Shown here: positions 44,490 through 56,844 of the stretch, piece by piece
How positions within the stretch are numbered: position 1 is the stretch's first letter
Layout: every line of letters starts with the position of its first letter
Assembly (NCBI GenBank): GCA_951217055.1
Contig: OX578280.1
Location: 8,682,271 to 8,746,270 of the forward strand
Direction of reading: 5' to 3'
Source of the DNA: Gerris lacustris
Lineage: Eukaryota; Arthropoda; Insecta; Hemiptera; Gerridae
DNA: 64,000 bases
The notes under the pieces: model-generated
Databases searched by the model: none
The model's input: the letters and a program-made list of their open reading frames with translations, nothing else
What the model was told of the DNA's origin: nothing
Translations under genes and position numbers: made by a program

Positions 44490-44757
44490 TGTATGTATAT
44501 TCGGGTCAAATCTTGCAACTGAATTTTAAAGCAGTTATCCTCAACCGATTTTATTGAAATTTTGCCTACACTTTTAGTTTGGATTACAATGCATGATTAG
44601 CTTAGTGACGTCATTCTAAATCCAATATGGTGGACAGCCCAAGATGGCGGATTAGTTTTTTTTTTTTTAAGCATGCCCATGACATGGGTATCAAATTAAA
44701 GGGTTTGCTGAGAAGAATACGAATAAAAGCTTGGTTTTTACAAATGTTTTAATAAAA
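44490..44757 (+). repeat. Family N repeat
   Basis: CGATTTTATTGAAATTTTGC, TCCAATATGGTGGACAGCCC, AAGATGGCGGATTAG and ATGGGTATCAAATTAAAGGG occur here; similar phrases lie near 22600 and 45530. Confidence 0.45.
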
Positions 44758-45039
44758 TTATTTAAAATTAAATGCATATCTATAAACGCCGACAAGTGTG
44801 ATTATTTTCCATCTTTTAATCAAACGTTGAAATATATTGGAATAAAGACATGAATCTTTGAAGAATTTATAGTCCAGGAGATAGCGTGCAAAAAAGTGTC
44901 TGACTAACATCAAGCTAGAATTTTGTATACAAGTCAATCTTTTAGCGCCTTTTAAGAATATGTGGTCGGCTAAGTTCGTCTGTGGGACATAGCTGGGCAA
45001 TAGGCGCTTGAAAAAAACAAACCGGTGGAGAGCGGCCAT
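44758..45039 (-). CDS. Unrecognised 93-residue repeat-borne protein
   Basis: The frame is shared in its first part with a 58-codon frame at 10327-10503, with a few differences, some synonymous (AAA/AAG lysine, CCG/CCA proline). It is basic and has no domain I recognise. It lies in the left arm of a long inverted repeat, with its 5' end towards the loop. It may be a fragment of a transposon or gene captured by family J. Weak support as a functional gene. Confidence 0.3.
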   Translation of the reverse strand: MAALHRFVFFKRLLPSYVPQTNLADHIFLKGAKRLTCIQNSSLMLVRHFFARYLLDYKFFKDSCLYSNIFQRLIKRWKIITLVGVYRYAFNFK

Positions 45040-45453
45040 ATCTCACCAATTATGGTGGAAAATGTGATTTTCATGATCCTGAGTACAGAATTAGTTAGTA
45101 GACCAAAAATCAAGTTGACGTTAGTTTGTCCGTTGACAGGTGACCACGTTGATTTTTAGTAATATTTGAATAACTAACCTATCAAGTGTGAAAATAACAT
45201 CATCTTTTTTGGTGTGCCTACTAACTAATTCTGTACTCAGGATCATGAAAATCACATTGTCCACCATAATTGGTGAGACATGGCCGATCTCCACCGTTTT
45301 GTTTTTTCAAACGCCTATTGCCAAGCTATGTCCCGCAGACGAACTTAGCCGACCACATATTCTCAAAATGGTGCTAAAAGATTGACTTGTATACAAAATT
45401 CTAGCTTGATGTTAGTCAGACACTTTTTTGTACGCTATCTTCTGGACTATAAA
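44867..45453. repeat. Long inverted repeat made of two family J copies
   Basis: The left arm (about 44867-45110) and right arm (about 45204-45453) are near-complementary over about 245 bases, with a loop of about 93. Sequences such as CAGGATCATGAAAATCACAT and GACGAACTTAGCCGACCACA occur in both orientations. The left arm contains the 93-codon minus frame (44758-45039) beginning MAALHRFVFFKRLLPSYVPQ. In the right arm the same frame is broken by small deletions. A transcript through it would fold into a long hairpin RNA. Confidence 0.85.
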
Positions 45454-45639
45454 GTCCTTTTTGACGTGCATACTTGAAATGTTTTAGCGAACTCAAAATT
45501 ATTAACCTTTCAAATCCAAAATGGCGGATAATTCATCTTTTTTTAAATTTTAAGTGGGGTATCAATTGAAAGATGTTAAAGAGTATATTACAAAAATACC
45601 ACGCCATTTCTACTACCACTATTTTGGATTCAAGGGACC

Positions 45640-45705
45640 TTAAAAGGCGTAAATCTATCAAACTCTCAAAATCAAATTTTTGCGCCATCAAAATTCTCCT
45701 GTCTT
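45640..45705 (-). repeat. Family B 5' terminal fragment
   Basis: GGCGTAAATCTATCAAACTC and TTTTTGCGCCATCAAAATTC match the first 70 bases of family B in reverse. Confidence 0.5.
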
Positions 45706-46330
45706 AATATACACTAATATTAAATGTATTCGATCTAGAATTTTAGGACATTTAAAATAAATAATATAAATCTAGGTTATAAAGCTTAAATAAAATACAG
45801 ACTGAAATCCCTCTATTTTTATAGTTATCTAAACAATTTAATTTTTTTTTTGAGATAGAGAAAAAAAAAAAGAATTAATCTTGTTTATAAAGTCAAAAAG
45901 ATTTCTAGATGGCAATAACTTATGCGAGGGATTAAAAACTTTTCGAGGGTTTTAGAGTTAGGACCCTAAATATATATATATGAAGATTTGGTCGAAAAAA
46001 AACGAGGGAGAAAAATATGCGGGAAATGTGGAGGAAAACCTCATACGGGTAGGATGGAGGGGGAATCAAGTCAATAACTCATAAAGTTCACAAAACCGCT
46101 TACGGATCTGGAAAACTCAACCATTTTTTAGACAGAGATAAATTTCCTGAGTCAATTATCATATTTATTTAGTAGTTTTAATTATGTGTTTCAAGAAATA
46201 TGTTTCGTTGACTTTATAACTTCTAGAAACAAATGTTTGACCTAAATCTTGTTTTATATCTCCGTATAGCATCATAAAAAGGAAATAAAGTCAAAATGAT
46301 TTAACATGAAATCCGTTGTAAGACATATTA
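45706..46330. other. AT-rich DNA, no gene seen
   Basis: No feature was recognised. Confidence 0.3.
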
Positions 46331-46332
46331 TA

Positions 46333-47250
46333 CAGTGTGTCCCCGGATCGACGCATGAATAGGTGAAAAATACTAAAAGTTTTTTAATTAAAATTTCATC
46401 TTCTGTGGTTCTGCCCTGCTTGGATAGAAAATAATTTATGTCACAATTTAAGTTTCGAAAAATCAAGTATGTCTTGGAAATTTACATAATAGTTTTTTTC
46501 CCACTTGTAAAGTGCTTCTTCTCTAGGGGATACAACAAAATGTTATTAGAAAAAGTTGTTCAGAGAGAAAAACTGAGTAAGAATACAAAATTTGAAAACT
46601 CTCTGCCAACATTGATATATTGCATTATTTACCACTCCATAGTATGCCTATTGTGGTGTTAAAAATAGTAAAAAAAAAAAAATTTTAGTGGTGTTTTCTG
46701 TGCCATAAAATTGGTTTCAAATTTCGAAAATACCTCTATAAATATTATTATGTAAGTACAAAATTAAATTTAATCGTGAATTATTTGTATTTTGTTATTG
46801 ATATTATTCTTATTTCTTATAATAAATATTTAAAGTTCTTAACAGACGATTGAAAGTAAACTAAATTTTTTTTGCGATCGCATAATTTATCAATTTCGTA
46901 AGAACTTTTCCTCACGAAATTTTTGAATATCTTCAACAATTGAAAAATGGTAAATAATGCAATATATCAAAGTAGGCAGAGCGTTTTAAAATTTTGTATT
47001 CTTACTCAGTTATTCTCTCTGAACAACTTTTTCTAATAACATTTTGTTGTATCCCCTAGAGAAGAAGCACTTTACTAGTGGGAAAAATAACTATTATGTA
47101 AATTTCCAAGACATACTTGATTTTTCGAAACTTAAATTATGACATAAATTAGTTTCTATTCAAGCAGGGCTGAACCCCAGAAGATGAAATTTTAATTAAA
47201 AAATTTTTAGTATTTTTCACCTATTCATGCGTCGATCCGGGGACACACTG
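46333..47250. mobile_element. Foldback element with 300-bp TIRs and TA duplication
   Basis: The arms 46333-46635 and 46947-47250 are inverted copies, starting CAGTGTGTCCCCGGATCGAC and flanked by TA (46331-46332, 47251-47252). CAGTG ends with a TA duplication fit the Tc1/mariner superfamily. The central 310 bases carry no transposase. The frames at 46272-46466 and 46438-46662 lie in the arm and are not supported as genes. The arms would form a hairpin of about 300 bp. Confidence 0.82.
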
Positions 47251-48112
47251 TACTATGTTTTAAGCCATTTCCCGATAAGATTTTTATATTTATACCTTCC
47301 TATGAATCAGAAATATTAAAATTATAATGTGTATTTTTTTTGTAAAGGACTAGGTCCTAAGGTAAAGAAATACTTAATATAGATACTACATTGAAATAAA
47401 GTTTAGATGGATACATAATACTTAAATTCTTAACTTTTTACTTTTAGTATAAGTGACTCTGCAGTTGTTGTGGGCTTTATCCTCCCACTACAATTTTGTC
47501 CACCAAATCCGGTCAATCGCGTCAATTTTTTAATCAATTTTAAACAAAGAAACAAACAAGAAAGCAAGCTAATAATAACGTAGTAATATAAATTAATAGA
47601 GTGTTCATCTACATGCATAAAAAAAACAACTTTATAATTGCATTAACATTTATGTACAAAAATGAAGAAAAATATTTTGCTTAAAACCTTTAAAATATAA
47701 TTTAACCTTGTAATAAAAATCTCAATTTTATTTCTGGTTTGTAATGTTTATATTGAACGTACAGTTTTCACAATTTGTTATGACGATTCCTGATGCAGAA
47801 GATACTTTGGAATGTTTTTCGAACCAGCTGTTCTGTTTATAGCCAGTGTTGCCTTTTTTTTGCCTGATTCAGCAAACCTGACCAAGCGCTGTTATTATTT
47901 TTCATTTCACTTACTCATCACATTTTTTATTCTTTTTTTTTTTTAGATTGTCTATCTTTACTATTTTATATTTTATCATTTTTATATTTGATATATATAG
48001 TGTTTAAATCATGTAGCTGGTTAAAAAATAATAATTAGTTGTCATTGTTATTATAATTTGGATTATTTAATCTTTGATTAGATTTAAGTTCTTTTGGTTC
48101 GTAAGAGGAACA
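47251..48112. other. AT-rich DNA with a family E scrap
   Basis: AAACAAACAAGAAAGCAAGC (about 47553-47572) is the family E terminus. No gene was seen. Confidence 0.35.
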
Positions 48113-48263
48113 CTGGAGTGCGGTAAAGTAAATGAGTGCGGTAAAGTAAAACGAGTGCGGTAAAGTAAAATGAGTGCGGTAAAGTAAAACGAGTGCGGTA
48201 AAGTAAAACGAGTGCGGTAAAGTAAAATGAGTGCGGTAAAGTAAAACGAGTGCGGTAAAGTAG
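48113..48263. repeat. 19-bp tandem repeat (8 copies)
   Basis: The unit GAGTGCGGTAAAGTAAAAC is highly uniform. The minus frame reading HFTLPHS repeats is a shadow. Confidence 0.9.
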
Positions 48264-48389
48264 TAAGTGCAGGAATCTGCTGTTATGCGTACTATTTTGA
48301 GTGCGATAACCACTTTATCGGTCAATTGTGGGAAAAACTATGTATACTACTAATGCTGGGCATAAAGAACTCGCGTAGAAAAATAAATT

Positions 48390-48970
48390 GGGTCGAGACA
48401 ACTCAGACAAACTTTCTCATATATCAGTTCATAATCACTTAGCCCTTAATATGTTTTCCATTTATTAGTTTTCGTAGGTATATTTAGTTATTGTATTTTT
48501 CATCAAAATGAATCAGAAGAATTACTTCTCCTCGGCGGAGAATCGATCCCGGCCTCTCTCCGTCCGCGTTTAAAGCTATTTTCTTAGGAAATATTTTTTT
48601 TTTCCGCGAAAACGGCCTAAATTGTTAGATTTGTATTAAAATGGACTACACTTTAGAATTTTTAAATCAAAATAGTCGGAACAGTTTTCGAGAAATATAT
48701 TTTTTTTTTCACAGTCAGTTTTTGGGGAGTAGTGCCCCTAAATTTGGAGCTATAAATTAATTTCTCGATTTCGCCTTGGGGTATGATTTTTCTGAACATG
48801 TATGCCAATTATTGTCAAAATCGGCAGTTTAGGCTCCACGCGTCTGCACAGACTACTAACAGATATTTTTAAAAACCGCTTTTTTGGTGCTTTAAAACGT
48901 TTAAATCTATCAAAATCTCAAAATCGAATTTTTACGCCATCACAATTTTTTCTCTTTATATGTGAAAGTA
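48390..48970 (-). repeat. Family B repeat, near full length, minus
   Basis: It runs from TCGAGACAACTCAGACAAAC to CTCTTTATATGTGAAAGTA and contains the reverse core (TGCCAATTATTGTCAAAATC). The B box is degraded to GAGAATCGATCCC. Confidence 0.72.
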
Positions 48971-49440
48971 AAAAAGATCTTAAATTGGCCATATTTGTTT
49001 TCAACATGGCTTTAATGGGAAACATTTTGCAGGGAAAACTTAAAAAGTCATAATCTACCTGAATATATTTTTAAAATGGTGTGTGTCAAGCTATATAATC
49101 ATTAACTTTTTTGCAAACCCCCATTTCGGGCATATTTGTTTTCAAAATGCCGGCAAAATAAGGAAATTTTGCAGTATTAGTTACATATTCTTTTCCTACT
49201 CTTCAAGACCTTTTGATTAGATACTGACAAATAACCTTTTGTTTAGTTGTCCGCGATTTTGGCCGCCATCTTAAAAAATATTTAGATGGGAATTTCCAAA
49301 AACTATAAACTGGTCACAAATTATGAAATGCACATATGTGCCAAATTTCGTTGAAATCGAGCATTTCTTACCCCAGTTATCGTTAGGTAAAAAAACACAC
49401 ACACAAACGTTTCAGAGCACCAGTCACCGAAATGAAGAAC
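48971..49440. repeat. Family N-type repeat with reverse core motif
   Basis: Two copies of CATATTTGTTTTCAA(C/A)ATG (about 48989 and 49130), a GGCCGCCATCTT phrase and the inverse core ATATGTGCCAAATTTCGTTG followed by a CACACACACA run. Confidence 0.45.
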
Positions 49441-49873
49441 TTACTACGCTTGTTCAGCAATATGTTTTATTTGTACGTTAGTGACTTTTACCTTCATGCT
49501 GACGATGTGGGTTACCTTTAATACCTCTAGTATTTATGTGAACTTACCGTAAAATAAATCAGCTTCACCGGGGAATATTCTTCATTTAAAAGATATGTTG
49601 TATTCATTCAAGTATTTACACAATATATTTGCATTTTAACAATTAACATATTTCATATGCTCTAATGCAGTCTTCTTTAGGTAATCTGATGATTTGAACA
49701 GTCGAATCCGGTCAAATGTTGTAACAGAATCATTTTGTGTCAACACGATGTTTGGATTTATTTTTAACTACACCTCTCTTATGATGAGTCGCTAATTAGT
49801 AAAAAAAAAAAAAAAAAAAAAAAGTCGCAGGATATTCTTGTTGTAAATTTATTGAGTCGACTAAACCCATATA
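49441..49873. other. AT-rich DNA with a poly-A run
   Basis: About 24 A lie at 49800-49823. No gene was seen. Confidence 0.3.
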
Positions 49874-51034
<1,161 letters not shown>

Positions 51035-51045
51035 TTAAAGGTTTC

Positions 51046-51300
51046 TCTGTACATTGGCAGAATTGAAAATTTGTTGGATACTTTTTCATTTTATACATTC
51101 CGAAAACTGAATCCAGCCCTAACTTTTTTCGTGTATGTATGTATGTGTGTCTGCGCCACCAGTCCGACATTATATGCGCAATGCTGGCTGAAAAAAATAA
51201 TATTTTTTTTCAGAGGAGAGCAAAAACATGTTGCGCATCTTTTAGGCTTGGTTTAATCGAAAAATATTGACCAGGACAAAAGTTAATATCAATTTTTTTA
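51046..51300 (+). repeat. Family H repeat, copy 2
   Basis: TTGTTGGATACTTTTTCATT, TACATTCCGAAAACTGAATC, GTGTGTCTGCGCCACC and CATGTTGCGCATCTTTTAGG match 24060-24245. Confidence 0.65.
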
Positions 51301-52143
51301 ACAAAAAAAAAAATAATAAAAAAAATAACCAAAAAAATAATTTAACCCACCGTAATTAAAACCCACAGACTTGCTAATCAAAATGTTGTGACTTCAAACT
51401 ACGATTTGTAAAGTATTATATTCTTTGTAATGGAATGAATTATGTATAATATAGTCCTGATTCTATTCCTAGAAGACTTTGGAAGCAAAACTATTTTGGC
51501 ATTTCATTTAATTGCTAGGCCTACATGATAATAGGAAACATAGTCACTAATACCTAGCATGAGCCCCACGTGGAGCGCGGGGTGAAGGCTTGTATACAAT
51601 ATTTGAATCCTTTAATAACAAACTAAAGGATAAAAAATACTTAATTCACATTAAAAATCATTATCTTTATTTAAAAAAACAAACATTTATTCGTTACACA
51701 CATTGCATCAATACAAAAATTAATACAAATATATAGGATATACATATACATATATAGCTTAATACTCATTTATCAATTATAATATGGGTTCTATAGATAA
51801 TACACAATAACATTTAGTATTTAAAAACAATAATATTTTATTATTATATTACCTATAATATTTATGTTTCACATTTCATCATTCCCACACCTACCCTTCT
51901 ATTCTACGGCATTATTTTTGTTCTTTGATCTAATTTATCAATGATAATAATATTTTGGAATAATAATTTCACCTCAGAGTATTTTTAGCGAATATTCGAA
52001 GAAAATAAAGGTGTACTAGTTAGCTTCAAAATTTTTGTAAAGCGAATTTTTGAAAATTTTCTCCATGGATCTCCGTTTTAGACCATTTTGAATCGATTCC
52101 TAAAATGTAACACTTTATTTATGTATATATGTATTAAGTGTCA
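51301..52143. other. AT-rich DNA, no gene seen
   Basis: A short GC-rich phrase (CCCCACGTGGAGCGCGGGG, about 51567-51585) stands out as an imperfect palindrome. Confidence 0.35.
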
Positions 52144-52151
52144 CTCTAGAC

Positions 52152-52630
52152 CATTGGTTCCCAAAGTGGGGGGCGCGCCCCCCATGGCAGGCGTGAAGAC
52201 AAGTCAAGGGGGGCGTGGGACTTTGAGATCGAGATAGCTTTGCCGTCCGCACGTCTAATGTGAGAAATCTTTTTCAGCACTTGTTGCAATAAAAACAAAG
52301 TGTCGGGGCAAACTTGATGTTGCTAATGATTTTTGTTGTGCACTTTCTAATGCTCATCCAAGAATAGGTAATCTTGTTAAAAAAAAATACAAGCTCATTC
52401 GTCTCACTGATTTATTTTGTCTCTTACTTGTTCAGTGAGAATTGCAACTTGTAATGTTATAAAAAATTGTAATACAATTAAATGTATGGTTATTCAATGT
52501 AATACTTGTTTATTTAATATTTTTCATTACCACATAAATTGTGTAAGGGGGGGGGGGGGGGGGGTGGTGGCGTGGGAAGTTTTATTCTTGACTGTGGGGG
52601 GCGTGGTAAAAAATACTTTGGGAACCACTG
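52152..52630 (+). mobile_element. hAT element, internally deleted, 8-bp target duplication
   Basis: The ends CATTGGTTCCCAAAGTGGGG and the inverse of ACTTTGGGAACCACTG pair, and CTCTAGAC is exactly duplicated (52144-52151, 52631-52638). A G-run lies at about 52548-52564. The interior retains the 3' end of a transposase gene (52259-52438). Confidence 0.88.
52259..52438 (+). pseudogene. hAT transposase C-terminal remnant
   Basis: The frame reads CEKSFSALVAIKTKCRGKLD, then VANDFCCALSNAHPRI, and stops at TGA 52436-52438. This matches the C-terminal dimerisation region of ZBED5/FAM200-like hAT transposases (FS.L..IKTK.R..LDV..DLR.ALS...PRI). A stop lies just upstream at 52256-52258 and no start codon is available, so only about 60 residues of a protein of some 600 remain. 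Confidence 0.78.
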
Positions 52631-52639
52631 CTCTAGACG

Positions 52640-53065
52640 ATATCTCCCCTTAGGATGCACTTAAAAATTTCAAACAAATTTTAAAATGTCAATAATATAA
52701 AAAGAAAGGATGAGCTCGTTGGCAATAGTTTTTGGAGTTCATTTAGGGGTCAAATTTTGACAATTTAGGGTCAGAAATAGCATAAAAACGTGTTTTTTCC
52801 ATTTTACCCCCCTCTTATTTGAAAATATGACAAAAGTGTACAAACAACAATTACTGTACTCTAAAAGAGCTTTCCAACGACATGCATCTTGGGTATTAAC
52901 AATTTTGACTTTTGTTCTCCGTACCCCTGTGTACCATTTTTTTTTTTTTTTTTTTCACCCATCCTAATTCTAAACCAAATTTTTCCAATATTATTATAAG
53001 GCAATAATACGCAGCTTTCTTTGAAAATTCGCTCATTAAGTCATGATGCATGACTGGACTTTTTT
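52640..53065 (+). repeat. Family M repeat, copy 3
   Basis: AAAATGTCAATAATATAAAA, GGAGTTCATTTAGGGGTCAA, GAGCTTTCCAACGACATGCA and TTAAGTCATGATGCATGACT parallel 29917-30290. Confidence 0.68.
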
Positions 53066-54055
53066 TATGGTGTTATTATTGACTTTAATCATTTTTTAAT
53101 ACCTATCATTTAATTTTTAGTACATATATTCTTAATTCATAAAAAAAAGAATTGAACAATAATAATGATTTTAAAATTCAGATTTTTTTTATTAATTATC
53201 TTTTTGCCGTTTATTTTACTTCCCGATTAACATATCGTATTATTATTACAGGACGGAGAATGCGACGACTTTTACTCATTTACACGATATATGATAATGT
53301 GTATGAAACATATCTTACCTCTGGTAATTTAAATTTACCTGATGTCGGTGTTTAGACAATAATTATTTTTATTCTTATATTATATATTTAGAAATTAACC
53401 AGAAAAGAAAAAAAAAATATTATTTATTATTATTATTAATTATTATTTTATTACTACCTTTATTTTGAATATCCTTAACTTGATGAATTAAAAATAATTA
53501 TCAGTTTACATTCATGGACCTTTCATTTATCTTTATAGTATTAATTTATAATAACTACGAACATCTCCAATTATATCTTTCTCTTAATTATAAATTCAGT
53601 TACATGTGATTACCTAAATTGGAAAAAAAAAACAACCCACTTGAATTTTGATCAGCTAAAATTTAAACATTAACAAAAATAATTCACTCCTTTTATAAAA
53701 CAACTTGGCAATAATGAATTTTACTTTTTAAACAAAATTATTATTATTTATTTTTTTTTTTTTTTACTGTTATTATATAAATCTCTAGAAATATAAAAAC
53801 ATCGAATATATATTTATTATTTTTTTAATTTTATTTTTATGTATATTTTTAGTAACTAGCACCATAAAATCAGCTAGTATAATAAAAGTTAACAATAAAT
53901 TTCAAAATTTCAATAAGCTTTTTAAACTTTATAAAGAAACAAAAATAAATAAATATATTTGTAGCAAATTATTTAGGTAACATTAATTTACACATGGTAT
54001 AATGGCACTAACGAATATTGTTATTACTTTTTATTTTATTTATTATTATTTTTTT

Positions 54056-54105
<50 letters not shown>

Positions 54106-54735
54106 AATGTAAAAATCTACATTTTAGATTTAAGTAAGTATAGTAATTAGTTAATTATGTAATAATACATTTACTGGGCAATGTAATAATGTAGTTATAA
54201 CAGAAATAATTTAAAATATATTTATTTTATACAGTAATTATGTAATAATACTATAACAAAAAATGATTCATATTTTTAATTTGTATCTCTAAGCACTTAT
54301 TATTTCGTTGTTACATGTACACTTGAATAATATTAATTGTGTTATTTTTATATATATACATAATATATGAACTTAATAAAGTAATATTTTAAGAAAACAT
54401 TTTATGAATTTCTATGATTAATTTTGACAATTATATTTATATAGAACGATCAAATGATTTTTATTTTTTTGGGGGCGGAGATGGCTTGAAACTGTAATAT
54501 TACTTTGGATAAATTTCATTATTGGAGGAGAATTCCAAGAAATAACTTTAATGTAGTTTTAACAGTATATTAAACATTTGATGTTATATCGCAATGTTGG
54601 GATTTATAAAATAACGTTATTATTATTATTTATTTTTAAGGAAAATATTTTCCTTATTTCTCATATTAATGTAGAATTTTATTGTTTATACTCTGAATAA
54701 TGTGGTAATGATTTTTGGAACGAAGTTCCTTATGG
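53066..54735. other. Very AT-rich unique DNA, no gene seen
   Basis: It includes a (TA)n tract at about 54058-54102. Short frames (e.g. 53152-53355) show no domain. This is the longest stretch of the window without a recognised repeat family. Confidence 0.4.
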
Positions 54736-54739
54736 CACG

Positions 54740-55500
54740 TTCTGGAGCCCGAGAGTGAATCCGAAAAAAACGACCAAAATCACCGTCACGCAAAATCCAT
54801 CACGAAATCTACCGATGGCGATAACTGGAGTAAAAGATGAAATTTGGTACACATGTTCATTTTACCAATGTCCGGGACAAGTTCGTTGGACAACGTTATC
54901 CACCCAAGCGTTCACGCGCAACGCTCGCGTAAACGTAAGCTTCGAATTTAAAATTGGAATTTTTGGACGGGAAAAAATTCTAACTTCATCTATTTAATGA
55001 GACAAACAACTTTTTTAAATAATTGTTTTTAGTAAAACAAACACCGACACTACTATGAAGTGATAAAGATCGCTAAATTTATTAAAGCGGACCAAACCGA
55101 TTAGAATAAAGAAAACAACGTTTTTACCGATATCTTACGTTCTAACTTAAAGATTTAAATGAAACTTTGTATACATCACCTACAGTACAATTGAAACAAG
55201 TATGTAACATTTCAACCTGATACAAGCAGACGTTTTTGTGAGTTAATGATTTATATTTTTTTATTTTAATATTTAATTGGAGTAATATGCCGACGGGGCC
55301 TGGGAGGACAGTTCTTTTTCGTTCTACAACCATCTGCTTTAACTATAAATTTATCATTAACTTTTTTCTCAATATACAATACATTATTTATTGAAAGATA
55401 ATAAAAAGACGTTTTATTTAATTTTGCCTTAACTCCGCTAGTACAAATAGTTAGTTATTTTTAATTTTGTCTCTTTTTTAACTCCACCATGTATACGTAG
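54740..55500 (+). repeat. Family A repeat, 3' region, longest copy
   Basis: AGATGAAATTTGGTACACAT, TTCACGCGCAACGCTCGCGT and GTGATAAAGATCGCTAAATT are followed by the long 3' section (CATTTCAACCTGATACAAGC, TAACTCCGCTAGTACAAATA). That section matches 9054-9460 in reverse. The 5' hairpin head is missing. The 80-codon frame here is not conserved in other copies. Confidence 0.6.
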
Positions 55501-55917
55501 TTATTACAGCGACTTTATAATTTATATTTAATGAAAAGCGTAAGGAACTTCGTTCCTACCGGGTGTCCCACGACACAACACGTATTTTATTTATTTATGA
55601 ATAATCTTCTTTCACCAACACATAGTTTCTCGTCTTTTTATGCTAATGTTCATGTGACTAGAATTCAAAGCATGATTTATATCCAATTAATTTCCAAGGA
55701 TTCCGTGGTTAGTCATTAAAATACGTCTTGAGTATTTTAAGATTGTTTCTTTAAGATAATGCCACGTTCACGATACTTATCAGCCCTGAAAATATGTCCA
55801 TTATTGGAAACAAAATGTCGCTCTTTATATACCTAAAGATGGGTTCACAAACTCAAAAACCTAGAATGTTATGATCAACTTTGTTGTTGCAATTCTTAAT
55901 TAGTCTAAATAAATAAC
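55501..55917. other. Unique DNA, no gene seen
   Basis: It is the pre-integration flank of the LINE fragment. A 62-codon frame (55531-55719) is unrecognised. Confidence 0.35.
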
Positions 55918-55930
55918 ATACAGATTACAT

Positions 55931-56813
55931 TTTTTTTTTTTTTTTTTTTTTTTTTACGCCGGTACGTTGGCAACTTCGACCATACGTCTCCTGGCAGCCC
56001 AATATAGTGCAGCTTTCTTAGACCAGCTGCTGTCGTCTATCTTAAAGTGAGATCGGATGTCCTCTAACGCAGGACATGAGTCGAGATGCGACGCCGTCAT
56101 TTCTTCACCGGTGTCACAGATAACACATCCTGGTTCCATAACCACTCCTATTCGATATAGATGTTTTTGTAGATAATCATGGCCTGTTAAGAGACGAAAG
56201 CATGCTACTGTTTGAGTTCTTGGGAGAGCAGGTGGGATCAGGCCGCTAGGTTCTTTTAATGCTTCCCACTGCTTACCTATTGCTTGAGTGGAGTGCTTAT
56301 CTTTTATCTCTTGGCGTAATGTCATTTTTATCAGCCTTTTAGCTTCACTTAGCGCTAGTGGTGGTTCTGGTTGGTCTTTTTGTGATCCCTCCCGAGCTAA
56401 CTGATCTGCTTGCTCATTTCCATAAATTCCGCAGTGACTTGGGATCCACTGTAGAACTACTGCCGTTCCTCTATTAAGAAGTCGGTCAATCAAGCGTCTG
56501 CAGTGAATTACACTCTGTAAATCATTGTAGGTGTTACTTGCTATGGCAGTAATTGCAGCTTGGGAGTCTATCAGTAACACTACTTTACTATCTGTCAGGG
56601 TTTGTAACTGCAGTAGTGCCAGTTCTATAGCTTTGACTTCCCCTGTATAATTTGTTGACCTCTTGCCTACTGGTTCCGATATCTGAAAATCACGGCAATA
56701 CACACCAGCACCGGCATTTTCTCTGACCCCTTCTGCAGAGCCATCAGAGAAAACTCGGAGCCACTCCTCCTCTGGATACCATTGAGCCATTGTCTCCAGC
56801 GTTATAGCCAGTT
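55931..56813 (-). mobile_element. 5'-truncated non-LTR retrotransposon with poly(A) and 13-bp target duplication
   Basis: ATACAGATTACAT occurs exactly on both sides (55918-55930, 56814-56826). On the minus strand the insertion ends with about 25 A immediately after the stop codon of the RNase H frame. These are hallmarks of LINE retroposition. The perfect duplication and uninterrupted frame indicate a recent event. The near absence of a 3' UTR is unusual. Confidence 0.9.
55954..56790 (-). CDS. LINE ORF2 C-terminus: RNase H domain plus Cys-His knuckle
   Basis: The frame encodes 278 residues. An RNase HI fold is seen from about 8 to 138: FSDGSA (first Asp, about 16), TGEVKAIELAL (Glu, about 51), LLIDSQAA (Asp, about 74) and WIPSHCGIYGNEQADQLARE (His and last Asp, about 118-130). 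All four acidic catalytic residues are present. The C-terminal part has the FRLLTGHDYLQKHLYRIG segment and a CVIC..H...C zinc-knuckle-like motif (about 222-238), as in RNase H-bearing LINE clades (I, LOA, R1-like). The upstream endonuclease and reverse transcriptase are absent because of 5' truncation. The ATG is probably an internal methionine. There is no sign that it is expressed. Confidence 0.88.
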   Translation of the reverse strand: MAQWYPEEEWLRVFSDGSAEGVRENAGAGVYCRDFQISEPVGKRSTNYTGEVKAIELALLQLQTLTDSKVVLLIDSQAAITAIASNTYNDLQSVIHCRRLIDRLLNRGTAVVLQWIPSHCGIYGNEQADQLAREGSQKDQPEPPLALSEAKRLIKMTLRQEIKDKHSTQAIGKQWEALKEPSGLIPPALPRTQTVACFRLLTGHDYLQKHLYRIGVVMEPGCVICDTGEEMTASHLDSCPALEDIRSHFKIDDSSWSKKAALYWAARRRMVEVANVPA

Positions 56814-56844
56814 ATACAGATTACATAAAATCGCCTTTCCTTAA

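Noticed and set aside
48035..48325. 96-codon minus frame with FTLPHSFYFTALVLLYR repeats
   Set aside because: It is a translation of a 19-bp tandem repeat.
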